Positions 1-8,243 of a DNA stretch of 33,688 nt are shown here, piece after piece; the first letter of the stretch is position 1; every line of letters starts with the position of its first letter. A model generated the notes under the pieces. That model saw only the letters and a list, made by a program, of their open reading frames with translations. It made no database searches and had not been told where the DNA came from. A program made the translations under genes and the position numbers. This DNA comes from Gemmatimonadota bacterium. Lineage in GTDB: Bacteria > Gemmatimonadota > Gemmatimonadetes > Gemmatimonadales > GWC2-71-9. The DNA lies in NCBI GenBank assembly GCA_016177465.1, contig JACOVF010000126.1:1-33688 (forward strand). Reading direction: 5' to 3'.

Positions 1-153
1 CCGGCGGGGGTGGAGATGGTGATGCCGGGGGACAACACGAAGATGGCCATCGAGCTGATCACGCCGATCGCGATGGAAGAGGGGTTGCGGTTCGCGATCC
101 GCGAGGGCGGCCGCACCGTGGGCGCCGGCGTCGTGACGAAAATCAAGAAATAG
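1..153 (+). CDS. tuf: Elongation factor Tu, C-terminal end (partial)
   Basis: The window opens inside this gene, and only the last 50 codons are visible. They encode the end of beta-barrel domain 3 of EF-Tu, the GTPase that delivers aminoacyl-tRNA to the ribosome. Recognisable stretches are MVMPGDN near the start, [16 protein letters not shown], and a TKIKK end before TAG, all typical of bacterial EF-Tu. The gene lies directly before rpsJ, as in the str-S10 arrangement of many bacteria. The stop codon sits at the edge of an imperfect inverted repeat that fills the gap to rpsJ. The 5' part, including the GTPase domain, lies outside the window. Confidence 0.97.
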   Translation, partial: PAGVEMVMPGDNTKMAIELITPIAMEEGLRFAIREGGRTVGAGVVTKIKK

Positions 154-212
154 GCGGCTAGGCGGTCAGGCGGCTAGTCGTTCACCGTCTAACCGGCTAA
201 CCGGCCAACCGA
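151..212. repeat. Imperfect hairpin of short tandem units between tuf and rpsJ
   Basis: The left arm (about 154-177) is made of GGCGGCTA-like units, and the right arm (189-212) of CTAACCGG-like units. Folded around an 11-nt loop, 17 of 24 positions pair, and several mismatches recur at the same place in each 8-nt unit. The array begins right after the tuf stop codon. There is no T-tract. It could act as an RNA processing or attenuation hairpin between tuf and the S10 run, or simply be a repeat relic. It resembles the hairpins after glyS and priA in layout, not in sequence. Confidence 0.55.
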
Positions 213-224
213 CTGGGGTTCATT

Positions 225-533
225 ATGGCTGGCAAGATCCGGATTCGTCTCAAAGCGTTCGACCACGCCTTGATCGACCAGGCGGCGGCGGACATCGTGC
301 GCACGGCCGAGAAGACCGGCGCGCAGGTCTCGGGACCCATCCCGCTGCCCACCAAGCGGCAGCTGTGGACGGTGCTCCGGAGCCCGCACATCGACAAGAA
401 GAGCCGCGAGCAGTTTGAGCTGAAGACGCACAAGCGGCTGATTGACATCCTGGACTCGCGCTCCCAGACGATCGACGCGCTGACGAAGCTGGACCTCCCC
501 GCAGGCGTGGACGTCGAGATCAAGGTTCAGTAG
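225..533 (+). CDS. rpsJ: 30S ribosomal protein S10
   Basis: S10 is a 102-residue small-subunit protein that packs in the head of the 30S subunit; in E. coli it also doubles as the antitermination factor NusE. The sequence starts [14 protein letters not shown] and contains the conserved [17 protein letters not shown] segment around residues 44-60, followed by the [14 protein letters not shown] block typical of the family. Length matches the family norm. It is the first gene of the S10 run, 71 bp after tuf. The ribosome-binding site is weak (GGGG about six bases upstream). No clear promoter is visible in the tuf gap, so it is probably co-transcribed with tuf or reads through the hairpin there. 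Confidence 0.98.
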   Translation: MAGKIRIRLKAFDHALIDQAAADIVRTAEKTGAQVSGPIPLPTKRQLWTVLRSPHIDKKSREQFELKTHKRLIDILDSRSQTIDALTKLDLPAGVDVEIKVQ

Positions 534-544
534 TTGAGGAACGC

Positions 545-1165
545 ATGAACGGACTGATCGGCAGGAAACTCGGGATGACGCGCCTCTTCAACGAGGAGGG
601 CGCGCACGTCCCCGTGACGGTGATCGAGGCGGGCCCATGCCCGGTCGTGCAGGTGCAGGGCGACCGCGCGCAGCTGGGCTTCGGGGCGAAGAAGGGGACG
701 CGCGCCGCCAGGGCGCTGGTGGGCCACGTCAAGAAGGCTGGCCTCGAGACGGTGCCCCGCGTGCTGCGCAGCGTCCCGGTCGCGGGCGACGCCCCCACGC
801 CGGGCGACGCGGTCACGGTGGCGATCTTCTCGGCCGGCGACCGGGTGAAGATCACGGGCGTCACCAAGGGCCGCGGCTTCCAGGGCGTGGTGCACCGCCA
901 CGGCTTCGGCGGCGGCCCCGGGACCCACGGCAACACGCGGCACCGCAAGCCCGGGTCGATCGCCCCGGGCACCGACCCGTCGCGGATCATCAAGGGCAAG
1001 CGGATGCCGGGCCACATGGGCGCGCGCCGCTTCACGGAGCTCGGCCTCCAGGTCGTGAAGGTGGACGCCGAGCGCAACCTCTTGTTCGTGCGCGGCGCGG
1101 TGCCGGGCCCGATGAACGGGCTGCTCACCGTCCGCAAGCAGGGAGGCCGGAGCCGCCATGATTGA
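545..1165 (+). CDS. rplC: 50S ribosomal protein L3
   Basis: L3 is an early-assembly 23S rRNA-binding protein whose central loop reaches toward the peptidyl-transferase centre. The 206-residue product begins MNGLIGRKLGMTRLFNEEG, the usual bacterial L3 start. It carries the glycine-rich loop HGFGGGPGTHGNTRHRKPGS in the middle and KGKRMPGHMGARR after it. It lies 11 bp after rpsJ, and its last 8 bp overlap rplD, which suggests translational coupling. Nothing about length or composition is unusual. Confidence 0.98.
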   Translation: MNGLIGRKLGMTRLFNEEGAHVPVTVIEAGPCPVVQVQGDRAQLGFGAKKGTRAARALVGHVKKAGLETVPRVLRSVPVAGDAPTPGDAVTVAIFSAGDRVKITGVTKGRGFQGVVHRHGFGGGPGTHGNTRHRKPGSIAPGTDPSRIIKGKRMPGHMGARRFTELGLQVVKVDAERNLLFVRGAVPGPMNGLLTVRKQGGRSRHD

Positions 1166-1802
1166 GGCCCCGCACTTTTCCGCGGCCGGCGCCAAGAAGA
1201 AGGCCGTGGCGCTGCCGGCGGCGCTGTTCGACGGCACGGTGAACGAGCACGTGCTGCACCGAGCGGTGGTCACCTATCTCGCCAACCAACGGCAGGGGAC
1301 CCACCAGACCAAGACTCGCCACTTCGTGACCGGCGGCAACCAGAAGCCGTGGCGGCAGAAGGGTACCGGTCGCGCGCGGCAGGGCTCGACCCGCGCGCCG
1401 CACTGGCGGCACGGCGGCGTCGCCTTCGGGCCCCACCCGCGCGATTACCGGCTGGCGATCCCGAAGAAGGTGCGCCAGCTGGCGCGCAAGTCGGCGCTGA
1501 ACGCCCGCGCGCGTGCGGGTGCGTTGGTCGTGGTCGACCCGCTCGCGTTCGCAAAGCCCAAGACCAAGCAGCTCGCCGAGCTGCTCGGCAAGCTGGGCGT
1601 GGCGGACCAGAAGGTGCTGGTTCTGACGGGCGCAGCGGAAGCGGCGCACAACGTCTACCTCTCGGGACGCAACCTCCCCGGGGTGCACGTGATGCGCTTC
1701 CCCGACGTGACCGCTTACGAGATCCTCTGGGCCGACGTCGTGGTGATCGAGCTGTCGGCGCTGGCCGCCGAGGGCCAGGAGGAGGAGGCCCGGGATGCCT
1801 GA
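1158..1802 (+). CDS. rplD: 50S ribosomal protein L4
   Basis: L4 binds 23S rRNA and sends a long loop into the peptide exit tunnel. The 214-residue product has that loop at about residues 62-90 ([16 protein letters not shown] then [13 protein letters not shown]), the most conserved part of the family. The start ATG overlaps the rplC stop by 8 bp, and the stop overlaps rplW by 8 bp in the same ATGnnTGA arrangement. In E. coli L4 represses its own operon through a leader hairpin. No such leader can be recognised here beyond the unproven hairpin before rpsJ. Confidence 0.98.
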   Translation: MIEAPHFSAAGAKKKAVALPAALFDGTVNEHVLHRAVVTYLANQRQGTHQTKTRHFVTGGNQKPWRQKGTGRARQGSTRAPHWRHGGVAFGPHPRDYRLAIPKKVRQLARKSALNARARAGALVVVDPLAFAKPKTKQLAELLGKLGVADQKVLVLTGAAEAAHNVYLSGRNLPGVHVMRFPDVTAYEILWADVVVIELSALAAEGQEEEARDA

Positions 1803-2082
1803 GCTGCTGCGCACCATCGTGGGTCCGGTGGTCACCGAGAAGTCGTCGGCGGCCTACGCGGCCCGCAAGGAATACGCGTTCCGGGTGCACCCGGAGGCGA
1901 GCAAGCCGCAGATCAAAGCGGCGATCGAGGCGCTGTTCAAGGTGACCGTCACCGACGTCCGCACGCTGGTGGTGCGCGCCAAGCGGCGCACCTACGGGCG
2001 GTATCAGGGCGTGCGGCCGTCCTGGAAGAAGGCGATCGTGACCCTGAAGGAAGGGGACGCGATCCAGGTGTTCGAGGGCTGA
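1795..2082 (+). CDS. rplW: 50S ribosomal protein L23
   Basis: L23 sits at the exit of the ribosomal tunnel, where trigger factor and the signal recognition particle dock. The 95-residue protein shows the family pattern: [15 protein letters not shown] at the N terminus, [22 protein letters not shown] in the middle, and [13 protein letters not shown] in the rRNA-binding loop. Length is normal for bacteria. It overlaps rplD by 8 bp and is separated from rplB by one base (TGATATG), so the three genes are probably translated as a coupled set. Confidence 0.97.
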   Translation: MPELLRTIVGPVVTEKSSAAYAARKEYAFRVHPEASKPQIKAAIEALFKVTVTDVRTLVVRAKRRTYGRYQGVRPSWKKAIVTLKEGDAIQVFEG

Positions 2083-2083
2083 T

Positions 2084-2923
2084 ATGGGCATTCGCCAGTT
2101 CAAACCGGTCACGGCAGCCACGCGGTTTCGCTCGGTGTCGGACTTCGCGGAGGTCACGAAGGCGACGCCCGAGAGGTCGCTGCTCGAGCCGCTGAAGCGG
2201 ACCGGCGGCCGCAACAACAAGGGTCACATTACCACGCGGCACCAGGGCGGCGGGCACAAGCGGCAGTACCGGCGCATCGACTTCCGGCGTGACAAGTTCG
2301 GCGTGCCGGCCAAGGTGGCGGCGATCGAATACGACCCGAACCGCACCGCGCGCATCGCCTTGCTGCACTACCTCGACGGGGAGAAGCGCTACATCCTGCA
2401 CCCCAAGGGCTTGAACGTGGGCGACACGGTCGTCTCCGGGCCCGGGTCCGACATCCGGACGGGGAACGCGATGCCGCTGTTCGAGATCCCCCTGGGCACC
2501 GCGGTGCACAACGTGGAGCTGAAAATCGGCCGTGGCGGGCAGCTGTGCCGCGGCGCGGGGACCAGCGCCCAGGTCGTGGCGAAGGAAGGCAACTACGTCA
2601 CGCTGCGGCTGCGCTCCACCGAGATGCGGATGGTGCGGGGCGAGTGCCTCGCGACCATCGGCGAAGTGGGCAACGCCGAGCACGAGTTGATGTCCATCGG
2701 CAAGGCGGGCAAGACTCGCTGGCTCGGCCGGCGGCCGAAGGTGCGCGGCGTGGCGATGAACCCGGTGGACCACCCGCTCGGCGGCGGCGAAGGGAAGAGC
2801 TCTGGCGGACGGCCGCCCGCGTCCCCGTGGGGCAAGCCGGAAGGGCGCAAGACGCGGCGTAAGAAGAAGTCGTCGACGAAACTCATCGTGCGCGGTCGGA
2901 AGCGCGGGAAGGCGACACAGTAA
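2084..2923 (+). CDS. rplB: 50S ribosomal protein L2
   Basis: L2 is a core 23S rRNA-binding protein needed for subunit association and peptidyl-transferase assembly. The 279-residue product has the expected [19 protein letters not shown] block near residue 43, [12 protein letters not shown] around residue 85 and the C-terminal MNPVDHP motif. The residue after the universally conserved His is Leu (HPLGGGEG), where most bacteria have a second His (HPHGGGEG). The C terminus is a basic tail ([12 protein letters not shown]) as usual. The stop TAA shares its last base with the ATG of rpsS. Confidence 0.98.
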   Translation: MGIRQFKPVTAATRFRSVSDFAEVTKATPERSLLEPLKRTGGRNNKGHITTRHQGGGHKRQYRRIDFRRDKFGVPAKVAAIEYDPNRTARIALLHYLDGEKRYILHPKGLNVGDTVVSGPGSDIRTGNAMPLFEIPLGTAVHNVELKIGRGGQLCRGAGTSAQVVAKEGNYVTLRLRSTEMRMVRGECLATIGEVGNAEHELMSIGKAGKTRWLGRRPKVRGVAMNPVDHPLGGGEGKSSGGRPPASPWGKPEGRKTRRKKKSSTKLIVRGRKRGKATQ

Positions 2924-3225
2924 TGGGACGGTCCGTCAAGAAAGGCCCGTACGTCGAGGAGTCGCTCCTCACGAAGATCCGGGCCTTGAACGAGCGGAAC
3001 GAGAGAAAGGTCTTCAAGACCTGGTCGCGGCGCAGCACCATCACGCCGGAGTTCGTGGGCCACACCCTCGCGGTGCACAACGGGAACAAGTTCATCCCGG
3101 TGTACATCACCGAGAACATGGTGGGCCACAAGTTGGGCGAGTTCGCGGCGACACGGCTGTTCCGCGGGCACAGCGCCAAGGGCTCGGCGGAGAAGGAAGC
3201 CGAAGCGGCGCCGGAGGTCAAGTAA
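2923..3225 (+). CDS. rpsS: 30S ribosomal protein S19
   Basis: S19 binds 16S rRNA in the subunit head together with S13 and contacts the A-site tRNA region. It starts [16 protein letters not shown] and carries the diagnostic [17 protein letters not shown] block and the [14 protein letters not shown] stretch. At 100 residues it is a little longer than the usual 90-95. The extra residues are an acidic, Ala-rich end ([13 protein letters not shown]). The start codon overlaps the rplB stop by one base, and the stop is immediately followed by the rplV ATG. Confidence 0.98.
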   Translation: MGRSVKKGPYVEESLLTKIRALNERNERKVFKTWSRRSTITPEFVGHTLAVHNGNKFIPVYITENMVGHKLGEFAATRLFRGHSAKGSAEKEAEAAPEVK

Positions 3226-3732
3226 ATGGAAGCACGGGCGATTCAGCGGACGGTACGCCAGTCGGCGCGCAAGATGCGACTGGTGATCGACCAAATCCGC
3301 GGCCGGGCCGTGCCGGAGGCGTACGCCATCCTCCGGTTCTCGAAGAAGCTGGCCGCGAAGCAGATCCACAAGGTGTTGAAGTCGGCGGTGGCGAACGCAG
3401 AGCAGCTGGCGCAGCGCCAGAACCAGTCCCTGGACGTGGACCGGCTGCGAGTCAAGTACGCCGTCGTGAACGAAGGGCAGACCCTGAAGCGCTTCACCGC
3501 GGCGGCCATGGGCCGCGCGACGCCGATCAAGAAGCGAACGAGCCACGTGGAGATCCACGTGGCGGCGGACGCGGCGCCCCAACCGAAACCGGCCGCGCCC
3601 GTTGCGGCCGAGGCGAAGGCCGCCGCCGAGCCGAAGGGTAAGGCGAAGGTGGAGCAGCAGGCGAAGCCCAAGGCCGTCGGGACGAAGACGGCTCACGCTG
3701 GGGCGGCGCCCCGGCGGAAAAGGAGCAAGTAA
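3226..3732 (+). CDS. rplV: 50S ribosomal protein L22 with Ala/Lys-rich C-terminal extension
   Basis: L22 binds all domains of 23S rRNA and its hairpin lines the peptide exit tunnel. Residues 1-112 are a normal L22: RQSARKMRLVIDQIRG near the start, then VANAEQ, and MGRATPIKKRTSHVEI for the tunnel hairpin and last strand. The protein continues to 168 residues with a low-complexity tail of Ala, Lys and Pro ending in RRKRSK, about 50 residues beyond the usual length. The tail is probably disordered and on the ribosome surface (inference). It abuts rpsS and rpsC without spacer. Confidence 0.97.
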   Translation: MEARAIQRTVRQSARKMRLVIDQIRGRAVPEAYAILRFSKKLAAKQIHKVLKSAVANAEQLAQRQNQSLDVDRLRVKYAVVNEGQTLKRFTAAAMGRATPIKKRTSHVEIHVAADAAPQPKPAAPVAAEAKAAAEPKGKAKVEQQAKPKAVGTKTAHAGAAPRRKRSK

Positions 3733-4392
3733 GTGGGCCAGAAAACGCATCCCTACGGGTTTCGGCTCGGGATCGTGAAGCAGTGGCGGTCGCGCTACTT
3801 CGCGCGCCGCAACTTCCCGGAGCTGCTGAAGGAAGACGACCTGATCCGCAAGTACCTGAAGACGCGGCTCGCGCACGCGGCGATCGCCGACGTGCACATC
3901 GAGCGCAAGCCGGGGAAAGTGACGGTCACGGTCCACACGGGGCGGCCGGGGGTGGTGATCGGGAAGCGGGGTGCCGAAGTCGACAAGCTGCGCGACGAGC
4001 TGGCGCAGCTCACCGGCAAGGAAGTGGGGATCAACGTCGAGGAGATCAAGCGGCCGGAGCTGGACGCGCAGCTCGTGGCGGACAGCGTGGTGCACCAGCT
4101 CACGCAGCGGATCTCCTTCCGGCGGGCGATGAAGCGGGCCGTCCAGAGCGCGATGCGGATGGGGGCCCAGGGGATCAAGATCAAGGCCGGAGGCCGGCTG
4201 GGTGGGGCGGAGATCGCCCGCTCGGAGGGCTACCACGAGGGGCGGGTGCCGTTGCACACGCTCCGGGCCGACGTCGATTACGCGACCTCGACCGCGAAGA
4301 CCACGTTCGGCACCATCGGCGTGAAGGTGTGGATCTTCAAGGGCGAGCGCACGGAAGACCTGCACGGTCGCACCTACAGCACGGGCGTCTGA
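3733..4392 (+). CDS. rpsC: 30S ribosomal protein S3
   Basis: S3 forms part of the mRNA entry tunnel and its helicase site. The start is GTG directly after the rplV stop, giving [18 protein letters not shown], the typical S3 N terminus. The KH domain is visible at about residues 55-85 with the GxxG loop GKRG in [17 protein letters not shown]. The C-terminal domain has [20 protein letters not shown] and ends TYSTGV. The 219 residues fit the shorter bacterial S3 class without a long tail. rplP follows after three bases. Confidence 0.98.
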   Translation: MGQKTHPYGFRLGIVKQWRSRYFARRNFPELLKEDDLIRKYLKTRLAHAAIADVHIERKPGKVTVTVHTGRPGVVIGKRGAEVDKLRDELAQLTGKEVGINVEEIKRPELDAQLVADSVVHQLTQRISFRRAMKRAVQSAMRMGAQGIKIKAGGRLGGAEIARSEGYHEGRVPLHTLRADVDYATSTAKTTFGTIGVKVWIFKGERTEDLHGRTYSTGV

Positions 4393-4395
4393 GTC

Positions 4396-4809
4396 ATGCT
4401 GGCACCGAAACGCGTCAAGTTCCGGAAGCGGTTCAAGGGGAACATGAACGGCCTCGCCACGCGGGGCAACACGGTGGCGTTCGGCCACTACGGGCTGATG
4501 GCGCTCGAACCGGGCTGGGTCTCGAACCGGCAAATCGAGGCGGCGCGCGTCGCGCTGACGCGGGAGATGAAGCGCGGCGGCAAGGTGTGGATCCGGCTGT
4601 TTCCCGACAAGCCGATCACCAAGAAGCCGGCGGAGACCCGGATGGGGAAGGGGAAGGGCAACCCGGAGGGCTGGGTAGCGGTGGTGAAGCCGGGCCGCGT
4701 GCTGTTCGAGGTGGAGGGGATCGAGGAGACCCTCGCCCGGCACGCGCTGGCGCTGGCGGCGGCCAAGCTGCCGTTGAAGTCGAAGTTCGTAAAGCGGGAG
4801 GAGCGGTAA
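4396..4809 (+). CDS. rplP: 50S ribosomal protein L16
   Basis: L16 organises the A-site region of the large subunit near 5S rRNA and helices of 23S rRNA. The 137-residue protein begins [19 protein letters not shown] and contains [23 protein letters not shown] and [20 protein letters not shown], both diagnostic of bacterial L16. Length is standard. It is one base away from rpmC (TAACATG), within the uninterrupted S10 run. Confidence 0.98.
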   Translation: MLAPKRVKFRKRFKGNMNGLATRGNTVAFGHYGLMALEPGWVSNRQIEAARVALTREMKRGGKVWIRLFPDKPITKKPAETRMGKGKGNPEGWVAVVKPGRVLFEVEGIEETLARHALALAAAKLPLKSKFVKREER

Positions 4810-4810
4810 C

Positions 4811-5014
4811 ATGCCGAGGCAGAAGGCCGACGATCTGCGGCAGCTGAAGACCGAGGAGCTGGAGCAGAAGCTGGTGGTGCTGGCGGAGGAGCGGTTCCGA
4901 CTGGCGTTCCGCAGAGGCACCGAGGCGATCGCGAACCCGCTGCAATTCCGCACGATCCGGCGCGACATGGCGCGGATCCAGACCATTTTGCGCGAGAGGA
5001 AGCGGGCATCATGA
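4811..5014 (+). CDS. rpmC: 50S ribosomal protein L29
   Basis: L29 is a small helical-hairpin protein beside L23 at the tunnel exit. The 67-residue sequence has the family pattern [29 protein letters not shown] in part and the [22 protein letters not shown] helix. Length is normal. The ATGA at its end overlaps the rpsQ start by four bases. Assignment rests on the sequence pattern and the invariant L16-L29-S17 order. Confidence 0.95.
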   Translation: MPRQKADDLRQLKTEELEQKLVVLAEERFRLAFRRGTEAIANPLQFRTIRRDMARIQTILRERKRAS

Positions 5015-5259
5015 GGGGGCGCCGCAAGGTCCGGACGGGCGTCGTGGTGAGCGACAAGATGCAGAAGACCGTGACGGTCTCGCTGGTGCGTCGGTTCGCC
5101 CACGGCTTCTACGGCAAGCAGGTGGTCCGCACCAAGCAGGTCGCGGCCCACGACGAGACGGGCGCCAAGCCCGGCGACACTGTGCGCATCGAGGAGACCC
5201 GGCCGCTGTCGAAGACGAAGCGGTGGCGCGTGGTGGAGATCCTCGAGCGGGCCAGGTAG
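5011..5259 (+). CDS. rpsQ: 30S ribosomal protein S17
   Basis: S17 is an OB-fold primary 16S rRNA-binding protein. The 82-residue product shows the characteristic [20 protein letters not shown] strand near the N terminus, then [27 protein letters not shown], which is the standard S17 signature region. Length is normal. It starts inside the rpmC stop (ATGA) and is followed by a 22-base gap, the longest internal spacer in this part of the run. Confidence 0.97.
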   Translation: MRGRRKVRTGVVVSDKMQKTVTVSLVRRFAHGFYGKQVVRTKQVAAHDETGAKPGDTVRIEETRPLSKTKRWRVVEILERAR

Positions 5260-5281
5260 GAACGAGAGGGGCGGAGGCCAC

Positions 5282-5650
5282 GTGGTGCAGCAGGAATCGA
5301 TTCTCAAGATCGCGGACAACTCGGGCGCGCGGAATGCGCTCGTGATCCGCGTGCTCGGCGGGTCCAAGCGCCGCTACGCGGGGCTGGGGGACATCGTCGT
5401 GGTCACGATCAAGGATGCCATCCCGACCGGGCAGATCAAGAAGGGCGAGGTGGCGAAGGCGGTCATCGTGCGCACCGCGAAGGAGACCAAGCGGCGCGAC
5501 GGCTCGTACATTCGGTTCGACGAGAACGCCGCCGTCCTGATCACCGACACGGGCGAGCCCCGGGCAACCCGCATCTTCGGCCCCGTTGGCCGCGAGCTGC
5601 GCGAAAAGAAGTTCATGAAGATCGTGTCGCTCGCGCCGGAGGTGATCTGA
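5282..5650 (+). CDS. rplN: 50S ribosomal protein L14
   Basis: L14 sits at the subunit interface and is one of the most conserved large-subunit proteins. Two GTG codons stand in tandem at the start; the first gives [17 protein letters not shown], matching the usual MIQQESxLxVADNSGAR. A GGAGG lies four bases upstream of it and supports this choice. The middle has [20 protein letters not shown], and the end is [12 protein letters not shown]. Length of 122 residues is exactly the bacterial norm. Its last codons carry the strong ribosome-binding site of rplX. Confidence 0.98.
   Translation: MVQQESILKIADNSGARNALVIRVLGGSKRRYAGLGDIVVVTIKDAIPTGQIKKGEVAKAVIVRTAKETKRRDGSYIRFDENAAVLITDTGEPRATRIFGPVGRELREKKFMKIVSLAPEVI
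5638..5647 (+). promoter_or_regulatory. Full-length Shine-Dalgarno sequence for rplX
   Basis: GGAGGTGATC inside the last codons of rplN matches the anti-Shine-Dalgarno tail of 16S rRNA over ten bases. The GGAGG core lies nine bases before the rplX ATG. This is a much stronger site than those of most genes in the run, and it fixes the rplX start. Confidence 0.8.
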
Positions 5651-5651
5651 C

Positions 5652-6035
5652 ATGCGACGCCTGGTCTATCGCAAGAGCCGTCGCGTCCGCGGCCGGGAGC
5701 CCGAACGCCACAAGCTGCACGTGGCCAAGGGCGACACGGTCCGCGTGATCCGCGGTGACTCCAAAGGCAAGGAAGGCAAGGTTCTCCGCGTCTACCCCAA
5801 ACAGTTCCGAGTGGTGGTGGAGGGTGTAAACGTCGTGAAGAAGCACAAGCGCGCCACGACGCCCCAGGGCGAGAGCGGGATCATCGAGTTCCCCGCGCCC
5901 ATCGCGGCGTCGAACGTGATGCTGCTCGACCCCAAGTCGGGCGAGCCCACGCGGGTGCGGCGCCGGCTGGACGAGGACGGGACGGTGGAGCGGATGGCAG
6001 TCAAATCCGGCCAGCCGATCCCGCGGACGAGGTAA
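5652..6035 (+). CDS. rplX: 50S ribosomal protein L24
   Basis: L24 nucleates 50S assembly and lies near the tunnel exit. The KOW motif is clear at about residues 26-45 ([20 protein letters not shown]), followed by [16 protein letters not shown] and later [17 protein letters not shown]. At 127 residues it is about 20 longer than typical L24. The excess is at the N terminus, where a basic segment [20 protein letters not shown] precedes the usual KLHVAKGD start. An unusually good ribosome-binding site supports the ATG used here. rplE follows after three bases. Confidence 0.96.
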   Translation: MRRLVYRKSRRVRGREPERHKLHVAKGDTVRVIRGDSKGKEGKVLRVYPKQFRVVVEGVNVVKKHKRATTPQGESGIIEFPAPIAASNVMLLDPKSGEPTRVRRRLDEDGTVERMAVKSGQPIPRTR

Positions 6036-6038
6036 GCG

Positions 6039-6704
6039 ATGGCAGACACGAAAGAGAAGAAGCCGAAGGGCGGAGCGAAGGAGAAGGCGGCGAAGTCGGC
6101 GCCCGCGCCGGCCGCAGACGCACCGCCGGCGGAGCCCGCGCCGCGCGCCCGGCTCATGGACTTCTACGAGCAGCTGGTCCGGCCGAAGCTGCAGCAGCAG
6201 TTCGGCTACAAGAACCGGATGGAGATCCCACGGCTCCTGAAGATCGTGGTGAACGTCGGGATGGGCGACGCGCCGAAGAACCCCAAAGGGCTCGAGGCGG
6301 CGGTCGCCGAGCTGGCGGCCATCACCGGGCAGCAGCCGGTGGTGACCCGGGCCAAGAAATCGATCGCGAACTTCAACCTCCGCCAGGGAATGCCGATCGG
6401 CTGCGCGGTGACACTGCGCGGCGCGCGGATGTACGAGTTCCTCGACCGATTCATCAGCGTGGCGGTGCCGCGGATGCGTGATTTCCGCGGGCTCCCCACC
6501 AAGAGCTTCGACGGCCGCGGGAACTACACCCTCGGCATCAAGGAGCAGATGATCTTCCCGGAGATCGACTACGACAAGGTCGAGAAGATCCACGGGATGG
6601 ACATCACCTTCGTGACCAGCGCGGGCCGCGACGATGCGGCGCAGGCGCTGCTGCGCGAGCTGGGCATGCCCTTCCGGGGCGAATCCCCCGTTGCGGTCGG
6701 CTAG
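6039..6704 (+). CDS. rplE: 50S ribosomal protein L5 with Lys/Ala-rich N-terminal extension
   Basis: L5 binds 5S rRNA and contacts the P-site tRNA and S13. The L5 core begins near residue 38 ([15 protein letters not shown]) and contains [35 protein letters not shown], and [19 protein letters not shown], all diagnostic. In front is an extension of about 37 residues rich in Lys, Ala and Pro ([16 protein letters not shown] then [10 protein letters not shown]), not found in E. coli L5. No later start codon with a good ribosome-binding site is apparent, and the ATG here follows rplX by three bases, so I take the extension as real. Confidence 0.95.
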   Translation: MADTKEKKPKGGAKEKAAKSAPAPAADAPPAEPAPRARLMDFYEQLVRPKLQQQFGYKNRMEIPRLLKIVVNVGMGDAPKNPKGLEAAVAELAAITGQQPVVTRAKKSIANFNLRQGMPIGCAVTLRGARMYEFLDRFISVAVPRMRDFRGLPTKSFDGRGNYTLGIKEQMIFPEIDYDKVEKIHGMDITFVTSAGRDDAAQALLRELGMPFRGESPVAVG

Positions 6705-6713
6705 GAGACACGC

Positions 6714-6899
6714 ATGGCGAAGAAGTGCTGGATCGAGAAGGTCAAACAGAAGCCGAAGTTCAAGGTGCGCGCCTACCACCGCTGTCAGCGCTGCGGCCGC
6801 AGTCGGGGCACGCTCCGCAAGTTCGGACTGTGTCGCATCTGTTTCCGTGAGCTCGCACTCCGCGGGGAGATCCCGGGTGTGCGCAAGGCCAGTTGGTAA
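6714..6899 (+). CDS. rpsN: 30S ribosomal protein S14, zinc-binding type
   Basis: S14 helps complete the head of the 30S subunit. The 61-residue length and four cysteines at positions 24, 27, 40 and 43 (CQRC and CRIC) mark the short zinc-ribbon form, sometimes called type Z, in contrast to the roughly 100-residue zinc-free form of E. coli. The C terminus [11 protein letters not shown] is the usual ending of this form. AGGAGA upstream serves as ribosome-binding site. Confidence 0.97.
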   Translation: MAKKCWIEKVKQKPKFKVRAYHRCQRCGRSRGTLRKFGLCRICFRELALRGEIPGVRKASW

Positions 6900-6909
6900 A
6901 GGACGGACG

Positions 6910-7305
6910 ATGAGCGTGATTGATCCCGTCGCCGATATGCTGACCCGCGTGCGGAACGCCTGCCAGGCGGGCCACCGGCGGGTCGATATGCCGGTGTCGA
7001 AACTCAAGGTGGAGATGGCGCGGATCCTGCGCGACAACCATTACATCCAAGACTACAAGGTGCTGGACGACGGCCGCCACGGGCTGCTGCGACTCTACCT
7101 CAAGTACCACAACGAGGCCCCCGTCATCCGCGAGCTGCAGCGCGTGTCCGCGCCCGGCCTGCGGCGCTACGTCAAGGCGCGCGAGATTCCGCGGGTGAAA
7201 AACGGGCTGGGGATGGCCATCCTCAGCACCCCGCAGGGGCTTATGACCGACCGCGAAGCCCGTACTGCCCGTGTCGGCGGCGAGCTGCTCGCGGTGGTCT
7301 GGTAG
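6910..7305 (+). CDS. rpsH: 30S ribosomal protein S8
   Basis: S8 is a primary 16S rRNA-binding protein; in E. coli it represses the spc operon. The open frame extends upstream into rplE and rpsN, but the true start is the ATG giving MSVIDPVADMLTRVRNA, ten bases after the rpsN stop and preceded by AAAGGACGG. The product is 131 residues, the normal length. The C-terminal signature SAPGLRRYVKAREIP and GLGMAILSTPQGLMTDREAR is present, and the protein ends GGELLAVVW as expected. Confidence 0.97.
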   Translation: MSVIDPVADMLTRVRNACQAGHRRVDMPVSKLKVEMARILRDNHYIQDYKVLDDGRHGLLRLYLKYHNEAPVIRELQRVSAPGLRRYVKAREIPRVKNGLGMAILSTPQGLMTDREARTARVGGELLAVVW

Positions 7306-7309
7306 GAGG
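7303..7309 (+). promoter_or_regulatory. Strong ribosome-binding site of rplF
   Basis: TAGGAGG, including the rpsH stop codon, lies four bases before the rplF ATG. It supports that start and lets ribosomes ending on rpsH reinitiate on rplF. Confidence 0.65.
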
Positions 7310-7313
7310 CGCC

Positions 7314-7859
7314 ATGTCGCGCATCGGCCGGAAACCAGTCGCGCTCCCCACGGGCGTGAGCGCGGTCATCAACGGGCGGACGCTCACGGTGAAGGGCCCC
7401 AGGGGGGAGATCAGCCGCACCTTCCACCCCGACATGGCCCTCGTGCTCGAGGAGAACGCGGTCGTCCTCCGACGTCCCTCCGATGAAGCGCGGCACAAGG
7501 CCCTCCACGGCCTGAGCCGTACGCTCGTCGCGAACATGGTGGAGGGCGTCACCAAGGGCTTCACCAAGGCGCTCGAAATCCAGGGGGTCGGCTACAAGGC
7601 CGAGCCCACCAGGGACGGCGTGCAACTCGTGGTCGGGTTTTCCCACCCGGTGCCCTACAGGGCGCCGAAGGGGATCAAGATCACGGTGGACAACAACGTG
7701 AACGTGAAGATCGAGGGAGTGGACAAAGAGCTGGTGGGCCAGGTGGCCGCCGAGCTGCGAAATGTCCGTCCCCCGGAGCCCTACAAGGGCAAGGGCGTCC
7801 GGTACGCCGGCGAGCAGGTGCGCCGGAAGGCCGGCAAGACCGCCCAAGCGGCGAAGTAG
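7314..7859 (+). CDS. rplF: 50S ribosomal protein L6
   Basis: L6 lies at the base of the L7/L12 stalk near the sarcin-ricin loop. The 181-residue product starts MSRIGRKPVALPTGV and includes VKGPRGEISRTF and two tandem L6 folds. The conserved C-terminal signature PEPYKGKGVRYAGEQVRRKAGK is near the end. Length is normal. It lies eight bases after rpsH and twelve before rplR. Confidence 0.98.
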   Translation: MSRIGRKPVALPTGVSAVINGRTLTVKGPRGEISRTFHPDMALVLEENAVVLRRPSDEARHKALHGLSRTLVANMVEGVTKGFTKALEIQGVGYKAEPTRDGVQLVVGFSHPVPYRAPKGIKITVDNNVNVKIEGVDKELVGQVAAELRNVRPPEPYKGKGVRYAGEQVRRKAGKTAQAAK

Positions 7860-7871
7860 GCGGAATCAACT

Positions 7872-8243
7872 ATGCGTTCAGTCCGAAACCTGAAGACCCG
7901 CGAGGGGCAGCGTCGGCGCCGGCATCTGCGCGTCCGCAAGAAGGTCGGCGGCACGCTGGAGCGACCGCGCCTGGTGGTGTTCCGCTCCTCCAAGCACATC
8001 TACGCCCAGCTGGTCGACGACACCCGCGGGGTGACGCTGATCGGCGTCTCCGACGGGAGCGACGGCCTCCAGGTCGAGGGGAAGGGTAAGACCGCCAAGA
8101 GCTTCGCCCTGGGGCAGCTCATCGCCGCCAAAGCGAAGGACCGGGGCATCACCAGGGTCGTGTTCGACCGCGGCGGTTATCAATACCACGGGCGCGTGAA
8201 GGCCGTGGCTGACGGCGCTCGCAAGGGCGGATTGGAGTTCTGA
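7872..8243 (+). CDS. rplR: 50S ribosomal protein L18
   Basis: L18 carries 5S rRNA into the central protuberance together with L5. The 123-residue product has a basic N terminus ([21 protein letters not shown]), the [18 protein letters not shown] strand, and the C-terminal [22 protein letters not shown] signature. Length is normal. The last base of its TGA is the first base of the rpsE ATG, so the two are tightly coupled. Confidence 0.98.
   Translation: MRSVRNLKTREGQRRRRHLRVRKKVGGTLERPRLVVFRSSKHIYAQLVDDTRGVTLIGVSDGSDGLQVEGKGKTAKSFALGQLIAAKAKDRGITRVVFDRGGYQYHGRVKAVADGARKGGLEF

Noticed and set aside
154..224. tRNA gene in the tuf-rpsJ gap
   Set aside because: The gap is 71 bases and has a hairpin, but no cloverleaf arms, no T-loop consensus and no anticodon arm.
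2593..5367. A 924-codon open frame on the - strand across rplB to rplN
   Set aside because: It is opposite to unbroken, clearly recognised ribosomal protein genes. Its composition (Arg/His/Leu/Pro-rich, no motif) is the usual mirror effect in GC-rich DNA.
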